A DNA stretch of 64,000 nucleotides, taken from Paenibacillus paeoniae (GTDB lineage Bacteria > Bacillota > Bacilli > Paenibacillales > Paenibacillaceae). The first letter of the stretch is position 1; each line of letters begins with the position of its first letter. Made by a program: the position numbers and the translations under genes. Location: positions 2,418,001 to 2,482,000 of the forward strand of contig NZ_QUBQ01000001.1 of assembly GCF_003388735.1 (NCBI RefSeq), written 5' to 3'. Below the pieces are notes generated by a model. That model did not search any database and was not told the origin of the DNA. It saw only the letters and a list, made by a program, of their open reading frames with translations. Shown one piece after another: positions 1 through 9,200 of this stretch.

Positions 1-687
1 TAACCTATAGCCATGACCCCATACGGCTTCGATGGGCAATTGCATTATTTTTTTGCGTATACGCTTCACCAGATGGTCTACCGCCCTGTCGCTGCCAAAA
101 TAATCGTCGCCCCACACAATAGCAAGCAGATCATCCCTTGAGAATGCACGATTAGGATGCTGGGACAACGTGTGAAGCAAAGCAAATTCCTTCAGCGTTA
201 TCTCCACCTCCGATCCATCCCAAAAAACGCGTCTCTCTTCTATAGAAAGCTTCAACTCGCCAATTGTGATATCGCTCGATGCAGGAGCATTCACAACTCC
301 TTCATCACCTATTCTAACCTTGTACCATCGGTGGATCTGCCGCTTGACTCTAGCCACAAGCTCCCTTGGACTGAATGGTTTGACCATATAGTCATCACCG
401 CCAAGCTCCAGCCCCATAATTTTGTCTACTTCATTATCCCTTGCTGAGATCATAATGATAGGCACATCGGCCTCACGCCGAACCGTACGGCAGAACTCGT
501 ACCCATCCATCCCCGGAAGCATAATATCGAGCACCCACATATCCGGCGGATCATTCCTCCACAGCTCCAACGCTTCCTCAGCAGTGGCCAGCCCGATTGT
601 CTCGAAGTCTTCACGCACCAGGTACGCTTCCACCAAATTTCTTATATGAAGGTCGTCATCTACGACAGCAATTCGATATGAACTCAT
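1..687 (-). CDS. OmpR/PhoB-family response regulator (3' end cut by window edge)
   Basis: DNA-binding response regulator of a two-component system, acting in the cytoplasm. The receiver domain (about residues 3-115) shows the acidic pocket VVDDD, the phospho-acceptor Asp54 in VLDIMLPGMDG and the conserved Lys in MVKPFSP. The C-terminal half is a winged-helix domain ending in the typical recognition stretch (DHLVKRIRKKI, then WGHGYRL). 229 residues are visible, so only a few are missing beyond the left edge. The ATG at 687 follows a good GGGAGG site. The partner histidine kinase would be expected just past the left edge. It is divergent from the secreted protein at 845, which it might control, but no operator was identified. 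Confidence 0.93.
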   Translation of the reverse strand, partial: MSSYRIAVVDDDLHIRNLVEAYLVREDFETIGLATAEEALELWRNDPPDMWVLDIMLPGMDGYEFCRTVRREADVPIIMISARDNEVDKIMGLELGGDDYMVKPFSPRELVARVKRQIHRWYKVRIGDEGVVNAPASSDITIGELKLSIEERRVFWDGSEVEITLKEFALLHTLSQHPNRAFSRDDLLAIVWGDDYFGSDRAVDHLVKRIRKKIMQLPIEAVWGHGYRL

Positions 688-844
688 TTCTTTTCCTCCC
701 AGCATCGTCTTCCATCATTATAGCAAGGTGGACGAGTTGTTAGGGGGTTGCCATCGTTTTTCCACAATTCCACCAATGAACTGCCATCTCTCGCCTATAG
801 ACTAGGACATGTAAGACAAACAAACAACCAAGGAGAGTGTTACC

Positions 845-1516
845 ATGAACAAAATGAAACTATTCAAGAGCGTTGCCGCTTCCACCCTGCTGCTATCCGC
901 ATTTGCGAGCACATCGGTATTTGCAAATCCGAAGACGGTTCATATGCTCTCACACGGTTCCACGGTAAAAGTCGAAGGCAAAGCCATTAAGACAGATGGT
1001 GTCGCCGCACTGCAAGCTGTCATCCTCCCTGACCCGCTGGAGTTGGCTCGCCAGTATGCACCGGGTACGGTTGAAGATTGGGAAGCTACTATGAAGCAAT
1101 ATCATGAGCTTCTGAAAGATAAATTCAACATTTCGGCCGCAAGCGCTGACCAAGTAACTTTTTTAGAAGCTGTTCCAGTGGATGTCGCGAAGCTTTCCAA
1201 AGAAGCTGAAATCGGTACGTTTGAAGTGAAGGAAACGAAAATAGACTTAACCAGCGTCTCCGGTGTAACTGCTGCCGGCAAGACGGGCAGCTTCGTGGCG
1301 AGTGACATTAAGCTGGATGCGGGCAAGCCAATTGCGGAGGGCGAATTCGTCGCAACGAGTGCTGCAGTCAAGCCGTCCCCATTGTTCGAGATCCAACTTA
1401 AACTTGGCAAAGCTGTGGAGGATAAAGATGGGGCAGCTATTCGTGAAACGCTCACCGATTTGCTGAAACAGTACAAAGAAGAAATTAAACAACTGCAAGC
1501 TGAAGAAAAAGAATAA
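845..1516 (+). CDS. secreted protein of unknown function
   Basis: 223 residues. There is a clear Sec signal peptide: Lys-rich start, hydrophobic stretch at about residues 9-22, and a probable cut after VFA near residue 27. The mature part has no motif I recognise. It is rich in Ala, Lys and Glu and ends in a charged helix (LLKQYKEEIKQLQAEEKE) that could form a coiled coil. The ATG at 845 follows an AAGGAGAG site at normal spacing. The gene stands alone, divergent from the response regulator and closed by a strong terminator at 1565. It is probably exported to the wall or medium; I cannot assign a role. Confidence 0.8.
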   Translation: MNKMKLFKSVAASTLLLSAFASTSVFANPKTVHMLSHGSTVKVEGKAIKTDGVAALQAVILPDPLELARQYAPGTVEDWEATMKQYHELLKDKFNISAASADQVTFLEAVPVDVAKLSKEAEIGTFEVKETKIDLTSVSGVTAAGKTGSFVASDIKLDAGKPIAEGEFVATSAAVKPSPLFEIQLKLGKAVEDKDGAAIRETLTDLLKQYKEEIKQLQAEEKE

Positions 1517-1564
1517 AGAAAGCCCTATAGAGAGAAAACAATAGGCAGGTTAGAACCGGACTAT

Positions 1565-1603
1565 AAGGAAAGCATGGCGCCAATGCGCCATGCTTTCCTT
1601 TTT
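1565..1603 (+). terminator. Rho-independent terminator
   Basis: A perfect 16-bp stem (arms 1565-1580 and 1585-1600) with a CAAT loop and a T-run. It lies 48 bases after the secreted-protein stop and before the convergent bioB stop. The opposite strand has fewer Ts, so it mainly serves the plus-strand gene. Confidence 0.92.
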
Positions 1604-1623
1604 AACATGCGGGTTAATTTCAG

Positions 1624-2658
1624 TCAGTTAGCGTCCTGCAGCAGACCGACACCGGCAATTTCCGGTTGTACTGGAACTGCATAACGCTCGATCTCAAAGC
1701 CCAAGTCTTCGATCATCCCATGATCGACTTCAACATCTTGACCTTCGGTTGTCAAATAATCACCAACAAAGAGCGAGTTGACCGCATACAGCGCCAACGG
1801 CTGAAGCGAACGCAGCCGAAGCTCCCGCCCTCCCGCTGCCCGTAATTCTTTCGCGGGGCAGAGCAAACGGAACAAGGCGAGCGTCTTGAGCGCCTTAAGC
1901 GGAGATATAGGCTTCGCGTGCTCCAGCGGCGTTCCCGGTATCGCATTCAGAAAGTTGATCGGAATGGAATCCGCATCAAGCTCGCGAAGCGTCATCGCCA
2001 TCTCCACAATTTCCTCGTCGCTCTCCCCCAATCCGATAATAACGCCCGAGCATGGAGACATGCCGCTTGCCTTGGCATGATGGATCGTGTTCATTCGATC
2101 CTCATAAGTATGTGTCGTTGTAATGGATGCATAATGACCGCTGCTTGTATTCAAATTATGGTTGTAGCGATGAACACCGGCTTCGGCAAGACGTTGTGCC
2201 TGATGATCCTTCAGCAGGCCTAGGCAGGCGCATATTTTGAGCGGCATCGTCGATCTAATCTCTTCCACCGCTTCGATTACCCCTTTAAGCTCCCTCTCCG
2301 TCGGTCCCCGTCCCGCTGCCACGATGCAATAAGTGCCCGCTTGTCGGGCCAGTGCTTCCCTTGCGCCCGCGACCAAAGTCGTCTTGTCCAGCATGACATA
2401 CTTGTCAATCGATGCAGCCGAGACAATCGATTGCGAGCAATAGCCGCAATCCTCGGGACATAATCCGCTTTTCGCATTAATGATCATATTCAACTTCACT
2501 TTTTTTCCATAATAATGCTTTCTCACCTTAAAGGCAGCCTGCATGAGCGGCAGCAGCTCATCATCATCCGCGCGCAGTACCATCAGAGCTTCCTCTGTCG
2601 TCAAACAGCCTCCTGTAATAGCCTTGTCGGCCAACTCATCCCATTTCATGTTCAGCAT
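1624..2658 (-). CDS. bioB: biotin synthase
   Basis: Radical SAM enzyme that inserts sulfur into dethiobiotin, the last step of biotin synthesis. The 344 residues match family length. The SAM-cluster motif reads CPEDCGYCSQS at about residues 67-77, and further conserved family signatures include YNHNLNTS, NFLNAIPGTPLE and AAGGRELRLRS. The ATG at 2658 is preceded by a purine-rich AGGAGGATGGATGGGAG stretch; an in-frame ATG three codons later is also possible. No other bio genes are adjacent. A BirA-type operator lies just upstream (2701-2736), implying repression by biotin-charged BirA. Confidence 0.96.
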   Translation of the reverse strand: MLNMKWDELADKAITGGCLTTEEALMVLRADDDELLPLMQAAFKVRKHYYGKKVKLNMIINAKSGLCPEDCGYCSQSIVSAASIDKYVMLDKTTLVAGAREALARQAGTYCIVAAGRGPTERELKGVIEAVEEIRSTMPLKICACLGLLKDHQAQRLAEAGVHRYNHNLNTSSGHYASITTTHTYEDRMNTIHHAKASGMSPCSGVIIGLGESDEEIVEMAMTLRELDADSIPINFLNAIPGTPLEHAKPISPLKALKTLALFRLLCPAKELRAAGGRELRLRSLQPLALYAVNSLFVGDYLTTEGQDVEVDHGMIEDLGFEIERYAVPVQPEIAGVGLLQDAN

Positions 2659-2700
2659 AAACTCCCATCCATCCTCCTGAAACTGTCCATCATTTGTTTT

Positions 2701-2736
2701 ATTGTTAACTTTATTTATTATTTATTGGTTAACAAT
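2701..2736 (-). promoter_or_regulatory. BirA-type biotin operator upstream of bioB
   Basis: Inverted repeat TTGTTAAC (2702-2709) and GTTAACAA (2728-2735), with one more matching base outside each arm, separated by an AT-only spacer except for one G. The arms are those of the Firmicute BirA operator. The 18-base gap between the 8-mers is slightly longer than the gap I recall for Bacillus bio operators. It ends 43 bases before the bioB start. Confidence 0.8.
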
Positions 2737-2807
2737 AGATTTCATTGTATCAAACTCTAGTCTTATTTTCTATACCGTGGGATGAGCAGCATATACAAAA
2801 TTTTTCA

Positions 2808-2866
2808 TTGACAATCGTTCTCAATACTATTAAACTGTGCAGAGTGATGTTGAGAATCATTATCGA
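2808..2866 (+). promoter_or_regulatory. Fur-controlled promoter of the siderophore uptake operon
   Basis: Sigma-A-like promoter: TTGACA at 2808-2813, 17-base spacer, TAAACT at 2831-2836. Two Fur-box-like 7-1-7 repeats flank or overlap it: TGACAATCGTTCTCA (2809-2823), covering the -35, and TGAGAATCATTATCG (2851-2865), downstream of the -10. Consensus is TGATAATNATTATCA. This layout implies repression by iron-loaded Fur. Confidence 0.82.
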
Positions 2867-2888
2867 TTGGAAAAGGGAGAGAATCATC

Positions 2889-3857
2889 ATGAAAAAAACA
2901 TTAATGCCCCTCGCTATCATTATGATGCTGCTTGTCAGCGCTTGCGGCGGGAACAATAACACACCAGGCACAGCAGGAAACGCCAGTTCACAGCCATCCC
3001 CGTCCCCTACTGTTGATGCAAACGAGAATACAGGCAATGACACGGGTACGATCCGCTATCAATCCGAGAACGGTGAAGTGGAAGTTCCGGCGAACCCGCA
3101 GCGCGTTATCGTTCTATCCTCCTTTGCCGGGAACGTGTTAGCGCTTGGTGTCAACCTGGTAGGCGTTGACTCTTGGACAAAGCTCAACCCGCGTTATGAC
3201 GAATTCCTTAAAGATGTTGCGGAAGTATCTGACGAAAGCTTGGAGAAAATTATCGAGCTGGAGCCGGATCTCATTATTGGCCTATCTACTATTAAAAACG
3301 TCGACAAACTGAAAGAAATTGCACCCACCGTTACTTACACCTACGACAAAGTAGATTACTTGACCCAGCACATAGAGATCGGTAAACTTCTGAACAAAGA
3401 AAAAGAAGCACAAGCATGGGTTGACGACTTCAAAGCCCGTTCAAGCCAGGCAGGTGTTGACATTAAAGCGAAAATCGGCGAAAATGCTACCGTGTCCGTC
3501 GTTGAAATCTACGACAAGCAATTGTATGTATTCGGCGATAACTGGGGTCGTGGAACAGAAATTTTGTATCAGGAAATGAAACTGACCATGCCGGAGAAAG
3601 TAAAGGAAGTCGCGTTGAAGGATGGTTATTATGCGATTTCCACCGAAGTATTGCCTGATTACATGGGAGACTACGTCATTCTGAGCAAATTCGCAGGCGC
3701 GGACAGCTCGTTCCAGACAACAGAATCATACAAGAATATTCCTGCCGTTAAAAACAATCAAGTATTCGAAGTGGACGGCAATCGATTCTTTTTCAACGAC
3801 CCGCTGACGCTTGAAGACCAACTAGCCTTCTTCAAACAAAAGTTTCTCGGCGAATAA
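2889..3857 (+). CDS. ferric-siderophore ABC transporter substrate-binding lipoprotein
   Basis: Class III (FecB/FhuD-like) periplasmic-binding protein anchored to the outer face of the membrane; it delivers an iron complex to the permeases that follow. 322 residues. It has a lipoprotein signal with lipobox LVSAC (Cys about residue 19), a low-complexity linker, then the two-lobe fold with PQRVIVLSS and LEKIIELEPDLIIG typical of the family. The open frame runs further upstream, but the ATG at 2889 gives the signal peptide and has a GGGAGAG site; upstream starts lie inside the Fur-controlled promoter. It is the first gene of a three-gene operon. The siderophore type cannot be read from sequence. 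Confidence 0.93.
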   Translation: MKKTLMPLAIIMMLLVSACGGNNNTPGTAGNASSQPSPSPTVDANENTGNDTGTIRYQSENGEVEVPANPQRVIVLSSFAGNVLALGVNLVGVDSWTKLNPRYDEFLKDVAEVSDESLEKIIELEPDLIIGLSTIKNVDKLKEIAPTVTYTYDKVDYLTQHIEIGKLLNKEKEAQAWVDDFKARSSQAGVDIKAKIGENATVSVVEIYDKQLYVFGDNWGRGTEILYQEMKLTMPEKVKEVALKDGYYAISTEVLPDYMGDYVILSKFAGADSSFQTTESYKNIPAVKNNQVFEVDGNRFFFNDPLTLEDQLAFFKQKFLGE

Positions 3858-3875
3858 ACCACACATAGAGAGATC

Positions 3876-4886
3876 GTGACCATGACAAAAAAAACAACGA
3901 TTCCAATGGCTTACAAATGGGTTGCCGGCATTGTTCTCCTTGCCGGCATGTTTGTTCTATCCATCACATTAGGCGCAGCCAATATTAGTATTCAAGATGT
4001 ATGGAGTGCGATAACCTTTACCAACACAAATGCGAAAATTCTTGTCATTCAGGAAATCCGGCTGCCGAGAGAAATCGGCGCGGCGCTTGTAGGCGCCGCA
4101 TTTGGCGTAGCGGGCGCCGTCATGCAAGGCGTAACACGCAATCCGCTCGCCGATCCCGGTCTGCTCGGTCTAACAGCAGGGGCAACAGCCGCGCTCGCTA
4201 TCTCGCTCGCCTTTTTCCCGCAATTGAACTATGTCGGCATGATGATCGCTTGCTTCATCGGAGCAGCGCTTGGTTCGATCCTCGTCATCATTCTGAGCGC
4301 TTCCGGCAGAGGCAAGCTCTCTCCTCTGCGGGTTGTACTTGCCGGTGCAGCGATTTCGATCTTTCTCTCCGCCATTACGGAAGCTGTCGCGCTAAGCTTC
4401 AAGCTTTCCAAAAACGTGTCCATGTGGACATCCGGCGGCTTGATCGGCACAAACTGGAAGCAGCTTGCGCTTATTAGCCCCGTCATTGGCGTCGGTATCC
4501 TGATCGCTATAATTCTGTCCAAGCAGCTGACGATTCTGAGCTTAAGCGAGGAAGTGGCTGTCGGCTTGGGCCAGAAGCTGACGCAAATTAGGGCGCTCAT
4601 GTTTTTCGCCGTCATTTTGCTTACCGGCGCCTCTGTCGCACTGGTCGGCAACCTGGCATTTGTTGGACTCATGATTCCGCATATTGTACGTCGTGTTGTT
4701 GGTACGGACTACCGCTATATCGTGCCGATGTCCGCCATCTTCGGCGCTTCGTTCATGATGCTGGCCGATACGATCGGACGGTTGATCAACGCACCGTACG
4801 AGACATCTATCGTTGCCATCGTGGCTGTGCTCGGACTGCCCTTCTTCTTGTACGTCGTCCATAAAGGAGGGAAATCGATATTATGA
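3876..4886 (+). CDS. FecCD-family iron-siderophore permease, first subunit
   Basis: Integral membrane permease of a type II importer, about 10 transmembrane helices over 336 residues. Family signatures are present: RLPREIGAALVGAAFGVAGA, TRNPLADPGLLGLTAGA and GNLAFVGLMIPHIVRR. GTG at 3876 or ATG at 3882 can start it; the ribosome site is weak (GAGAGA), so coupling to the upstream gene (18-base gap) is likely. It should pair with the next gene to form the channel. No ATPase gene follows, so a shared FhuC/YusV-type ATPase from elsewhere is inferred. Confidence 0.93.
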   Translation: MTMTKKTTIPMAYKWVAGIVLLAGMFVLSITLGAANISIQDVWSAITFTNTNAKILVIQEIRLPREIGAALVGAAFGVAGAVMQGVTRNPLADPGLLGLTAGATAALAISLAFFPQLNYVGMMIACFIGAALGSILVIILSASGRGKLSPLRVVLAGAAISIFLSAITEAVALSFKLSKNVSMWTSGGLIGTNWKQLALISPVIGVGILIAIILSKQLTILSLSEEVAVGLGQKLTQIRALMFFAVILLTGASVALVGNLAFVGLMIPHIVRRVVGTDYRYIVPMSAIFGASFMMLADTIGRLINAPYETSIVAIVAVLGLPFFLYVVHKGGKSIL

Positions 4887-5893
4887 TCCAGCAAGCTGTT
4901 CTTCGAAAAACGCTGATCATTCTTGCGATCACGTTAGCGCTTATTCTAATTACAGGATTTATCGGACTAGGACTCGGTTATTCCTCGGTTTCCTATGACC
5001 GAATTATCCCTACCTTGCTTGGCGAAGGCTCATTCAAGGAAAAATTTGTCCTATTCGATATTAGACTTCCGCGAATTTTAATTACAGTGCTTGCAGGTAT
5101 GGCGCTCGCACTGTCCGGCTCCATCCTGCAATCCATTACTCGAAACGATCTGGCCGATCCGGGCATCATCGGCATCAACTCCGGTGCTGGAGTAGCCGTT
5201 GCCATGTTCTTCCTGTTCGTCCCTATCGATCCCGGCACTTTTGTCTATATGCTGCCGGTTGCGGCATTCGTTGGAGCGTTGCTGACCTCAACGCTGATCT
5301 ACCTGTTCTCCTACCGCAAATCGGAAGGATTAAATCCGGTTCGGCTCATTCTCGTCGGCGTCGGATTCTCCACAGCGCTGTCGGGCTTGATGATCGTGCT
5401 CATCTCTTCCGCAGAACGGGAGAAGGTCGACTTCATCGCCAAGTGGCTTGCGGGCAATATATGGGGGACCGACTGGCCGTTCATCATAGCCCTTCTTCCT
5501 TGGCTGATCATTCTCATTCCCTTCACGCTGTACAAGGCGTACCGGCTTAACCTGCTTGGTCTCAGCGAGCCGGTATCCATCGGCGTTGGGCTTGAGGTGC
5601 AGAAAGAACGCATTGTACTGCTGCTGGCTGCCGTAGCGCTTGCCGCTTCCGCTGTCTCCGTGACAGGCGGCATCGCATTCGTCGGACTCATGGCTCCGCA
5701 TATCTCCAAGGCGCTAGTCGGGCCGCGCAACCAGTTGTTCATCCCCATCTCTATTCTAATGGGCGGTCTGCTGTTGCTGGTAGCTGACACAGTCGGCAGA
5801 AACCTGACCGATCCTGACGGTATTCCAGCCGGTGTCGTCGTATCGCTCATCGGCGTGCCGTACTTCGCTTATTTGCTGCTCAAAAAGAAATAA
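4883..5893 (+). CDS. FecCD-family iron-siderophore permease, second subunit
   Basis: Second channel subunit, 336 residues, about 10 membrane helices. It carries the same signatures as its neighbour: DIRLPRILITVLAGMALALS, TRNDLADPGIIGINSGAG and GGIAFVGLMAPHISKALVG. Its ATG overlaps the upstream stop by 4 bases (ATGA), so the two subunits are translationally coupled. It is the last gene of the Fur-controlled operon, closed by the terminator at 5900. Confidence 0.93.
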   Translation: MIQQAVLRKTLIILAITLALILITGFIGLGLGYSSVSYDRIIPTLLGEGSFKEKFVLFDIRLPRILITVLAGMALALSGSILQSITRNDLADPGIIGINSGAGVAVAMFFLFVPIDPGTFVYMLPVAAFVGALLTSTLIYLFSYRKSEGLNPVRLILVGVGFSTALSGLMIVLISSAEREKVDFIAKWLAGNIWGTDWPFIIALLPWLIILIPFTLYKAYRLNLLGLSEPVSIGVGLEVQKERIVLLLAAVALAASAVSVTGGIAFVGLMAPHISKALVGPRNQLFIPISILMGGLLLLVADTVGRNLTDPDGIPAGVVVSLIGVPYFAYLLLKKK

Positions 5894-5899
5894 GACATG

Positions 5900-5943
5900 A
5901 AACCTTCGAAGCCACTAAACTAGTGAAGCTTTGAAGGTTTTTT
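5900..5943 (+). terminator. Rho-independent terminator of the siderophore operon
   Basis: Stem from AAACCTTCGAAGC to GCTTTGAAGGTTT (one G-T wobble), extended inward with a bulge, then a T-run. It begins 6 bases after the permease stop. Confidence 0.88.
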
Positions 5944-6063
5944 CATGTTCTCGACATGTCGTCACTCATCGCCCGGTTCACTTCTCCCCTATCTGTCTTC
6001 TCGCAAAAGCTTCAAGCTTTCTTCCCACTTTTCAGAAATTTTATACTAAAATTAAAATATATT

Positions 6064-6092
6064 TTGAAATTTTATTTCGAAAGATGTATTCT
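6064..6092 (+). promoter_or_regulatory. candidate sigma-A promoter of the SLH wall protein
   Basis: TTGAAA (6064-6069), 17-base spacer, TATTCT (6087-6092), inside an AT-rich stretch about 125 bases before the TTG start at 6219. The rest of 5944-6218 shows nothing else recognisable. Confidence 0.5.
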
Positions 6093-6218
6093 ATTCCTAG
6101 AAAGGGGGCCGCGGTTCATCCTGGTTTTTGTTTGGATAAAGCAATGAGTCTGTCCATTTATGAAAGTGCCTTCATGAAACAGCTTGGTATTATCCACTAT
6201 GAGAAAGGAAGTGTTGGC

Positions 6219-9200
6219 TTGAACCTTTATAGGAAATCCAATCGCAACGTAGCCACTCTGATTGTCATGATGATGCTCTGGGGGAGCCTGTTCTCCGGCC
6301 TGGCTTATGCTGCCGAGGAACAACTGTCGTCCGAACCGGACATCGCATCCGATACTGTGCCAAATGAATCAGAAAAAGAAGCTTTCGAGGAGACCATGGC
6401 TTTTCCGCTCGCGGCATTAGCAGCCGATCATATCGTCCTTGAAGATTTTGAAGATGTATCCGATATGTTCGTAACGGAAGCACGAACGGTACCGCGGTCG
6501 ACCAAGCTTGAGCTAAGCCCCAGACCAGGACCTGTTATGTACGGTCAAAGCTCGGGGAAATTTGAATACGATTTCACAGGGACGGACGGAACGTCTGCGG
6601 CCTACGTAAACTTCACCGGCAATCGAAAAATCGAAGGAAATCCAACCCGGATTGGCATGTGGGTATATGGAGACGCGGGCAAGCACTGGCTTCGTGCCCT
6701 TTTTGACAAGGGAAATGGTACAACTGCCACTGCTGATTTCACAACTAGCGGAGGTTTCAATTGGAATGGCTGGCAATATGTAACCGCGCCAGTGCCGCAA
6801 TGGGAAGCGGGCACCATAGCGCTGCGCCAAATCTATATCGTAGAAACAAGCAACCTGAACAAAAATAAAGGAACCGTCTACTTCGATCAATTATCTGCCA
6901 TTTATCCGAGCGGCAACCCCGCCTTTATCGAGCTTTCTGGACTTATCGATATGAAACCTGGCGATAGCCTGCAAGGGAGCGTGCTAGCGACAGCCGCGGG
7001 AAATAAAACAAGAACGGACGTTACAGGCGCCTCAACATTCAGCAGCAGCTCCCCTGAAGTGGCGACTGTCACTGCGGGCGGCCTCGTCGAGGCACTCTCC
7101 CTCGGAACAACGACGATCACAGCAATCAGCGGATCGAATAAAGCTACATATGAGCTGACCGTAACCGATAGCGGCGCGGCGCTGGCAAGCCTTGCGCTTG
7201 AAGGTCGAACAGCTCTGCACTCGGGCGATACTGAACAGCTTAAGACATTCGCCTTCTACGACGGCGGGACAGAGCCTATCCGCATAACTGAACATGTGGT
7301 CTACACAAGCAGCGATACAGACATTGCCGATGTGTCGAGCGCTGGACTGATCACAGCCAAAAATGAAGGCGCTCTCACGATTAGCGCTGAGCTTGACGGA
7401 GTAATGGCAACGATCGATATCGTCATTACAAAAGCTATGCCTGTGTTGCAAAACATTCGCATGGCAGGACTTATTCCTTTGAGCGAAGGCGACAAGATTG
7501 ATGCGAGCGTGCTGGCTGCCTACTCTCTCTTGACTGAGGAAGTGGACGTAACGGAACACGCCGTGTTTACCAGCAGCGATGCTACTGTTGCCGATGTGAA
7601 CGCAGACGGCCAGGTAACGGCCAAAAAGGTCGGTACGACCCGAATTCGCGCCGCATTCGAGGGTAAGGTAGCCGAGCACTTGCTTATTGTCCACTCTGCT
7701 CAGCAATTGCAAAAGCATGAGATGCGTGCAGCCTGGATTGCATCGGTCGAGAATATCGACTGGCCTACTAAAGGCGTAACAACAGAGGCTCAGCAGAAGA
7801 GTGACTTTACTGCCCTGCTGGATGAGCTTGCGGCAACAGGCATCAATGCCGTCATCGTACAGATCAAGCCGACAGCGGACGCCTTCTATCCGTCCAAGTA
7901 CGCGCCTTGGTCCGAATGGCTGACCGGCCAGCAAGGCAAGGATCCCGGTTACGATCCGCTAGCCTTTATGCTGGAGGAAGCGCATAAGCGGAATATGGAG
8001 TTCCATGCGTGGTTCAACCCGTATCGGATCAGCATGCACAATGACCTGAGCAAGCTGGTAGACAGTCATCCTGCCAAGCAAAATCCGGATTGGGTCGTAT
8101 CGTACGGCGGCAAGCTGTACTTCAATCCGGGTGTACCTGCAGCGAAGCAATTCGTAATCGACAGCGTTATGGAGGTTGTCGATGAGTACGATATTGATGC
8201 CGTTCATTTCGACGACTACTTCTATCCTTACCCTGTAACGGGAGTTGACTTCCCTGACGCAGACCAATATGCGGCCTACGGCAAGGATTTCGCAGACAAA
8301 GCCGCTTGGCGGAGAAACAATGTCGACACCTTAATCGAAGGGCTCGCAACAGCGATCAAAGAAAGTAAGCCATATGTGAAATTCGGCATCAGCCCGTTTG
8401 GGATTTGGCGCAATGTGTCCTCCGACAAGGACGGTTCTGATACGAACGGACTGCAAAGCTATGACGCTCTTCATGCCGATACGAAGGGCTGGGTAGATAA
8501 AGGCTGGCTCGACTATATTGCTCCTCAAGATTACTGGCACTTCGGCAACGGACCGGCCGCCTATGAGAAAGTAGTAGAATGGTGGCGCGGCGTCACAGCA
8601 ACTGCCAACACTCATCTGTATATCGGCCATGCCATGTACCGCGTACCGACTTGGGACGATCCCAATGAAATGATCAACCAAATCAAATTCAACCGCAGTT
8701 TTGCAGACGATGTTCATGGCAGCATGTTCTTCAGCGCAAAGGATGTCATTGCCAATCATCTGGGCATGCAGGATGCCATGATGAACGACTTGTACCGTAA
8801 TCCTGCACTTGTGCCAACCATGCCTTGGCTAGAAGATACTGCTCCGAATGCGCCGACGCTGCATGCCGCGCAATCGGTCAAGAGAGGTCAAGCCGAGCTG
8901 CGCTTCGCGCACGCAACAGGGGATCAGGATACGACCTATTATGCTATCTACAGACAAGAGGGGTCTGCCACACCGAACATTCAAGATCCCTCGCAACTGA
9001 TTGGAACGGTTCGCATGCAAGCGGGATCCGCTGAGCAAGTTTATATCGACAACCATATGGATGAGTTTAAAACCTATACCTATGCCGTCACCGCGCTTGA
9101 CCGCCTGCACAACGAAAGCAAGTCCAGCAATGCGGCGACACTGGCCTATTCGCCAGGCAACACGCTGTTCGAGAAATTAATGGCCAAAGATGCCAGCAAA

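Noticed and set aside
2745..2888. Upstream start for the siderophore-binding lipoprotein
   Set aside because: The extension covers the Fur boxes and promoter and would precede the lipoprotein signal; ATG 2889 is the sensible start.
5931..6218. In-frame N-terminal extension of the SLH wall protein starting at ATG 5931
   Set aside because: It begins inside the terminator of the preceding operon, has no ribosome site and would bury the signal peptide; TTG 6219 has a good site and gives a normal signal sequence.
7032..7934. 300-codon open frame on the minus strand inside the wall-protein gene
   Set aside because: It is antisense to well-defined BIG2 and GHL10 coding sequence and shows no domain or ribosome site.
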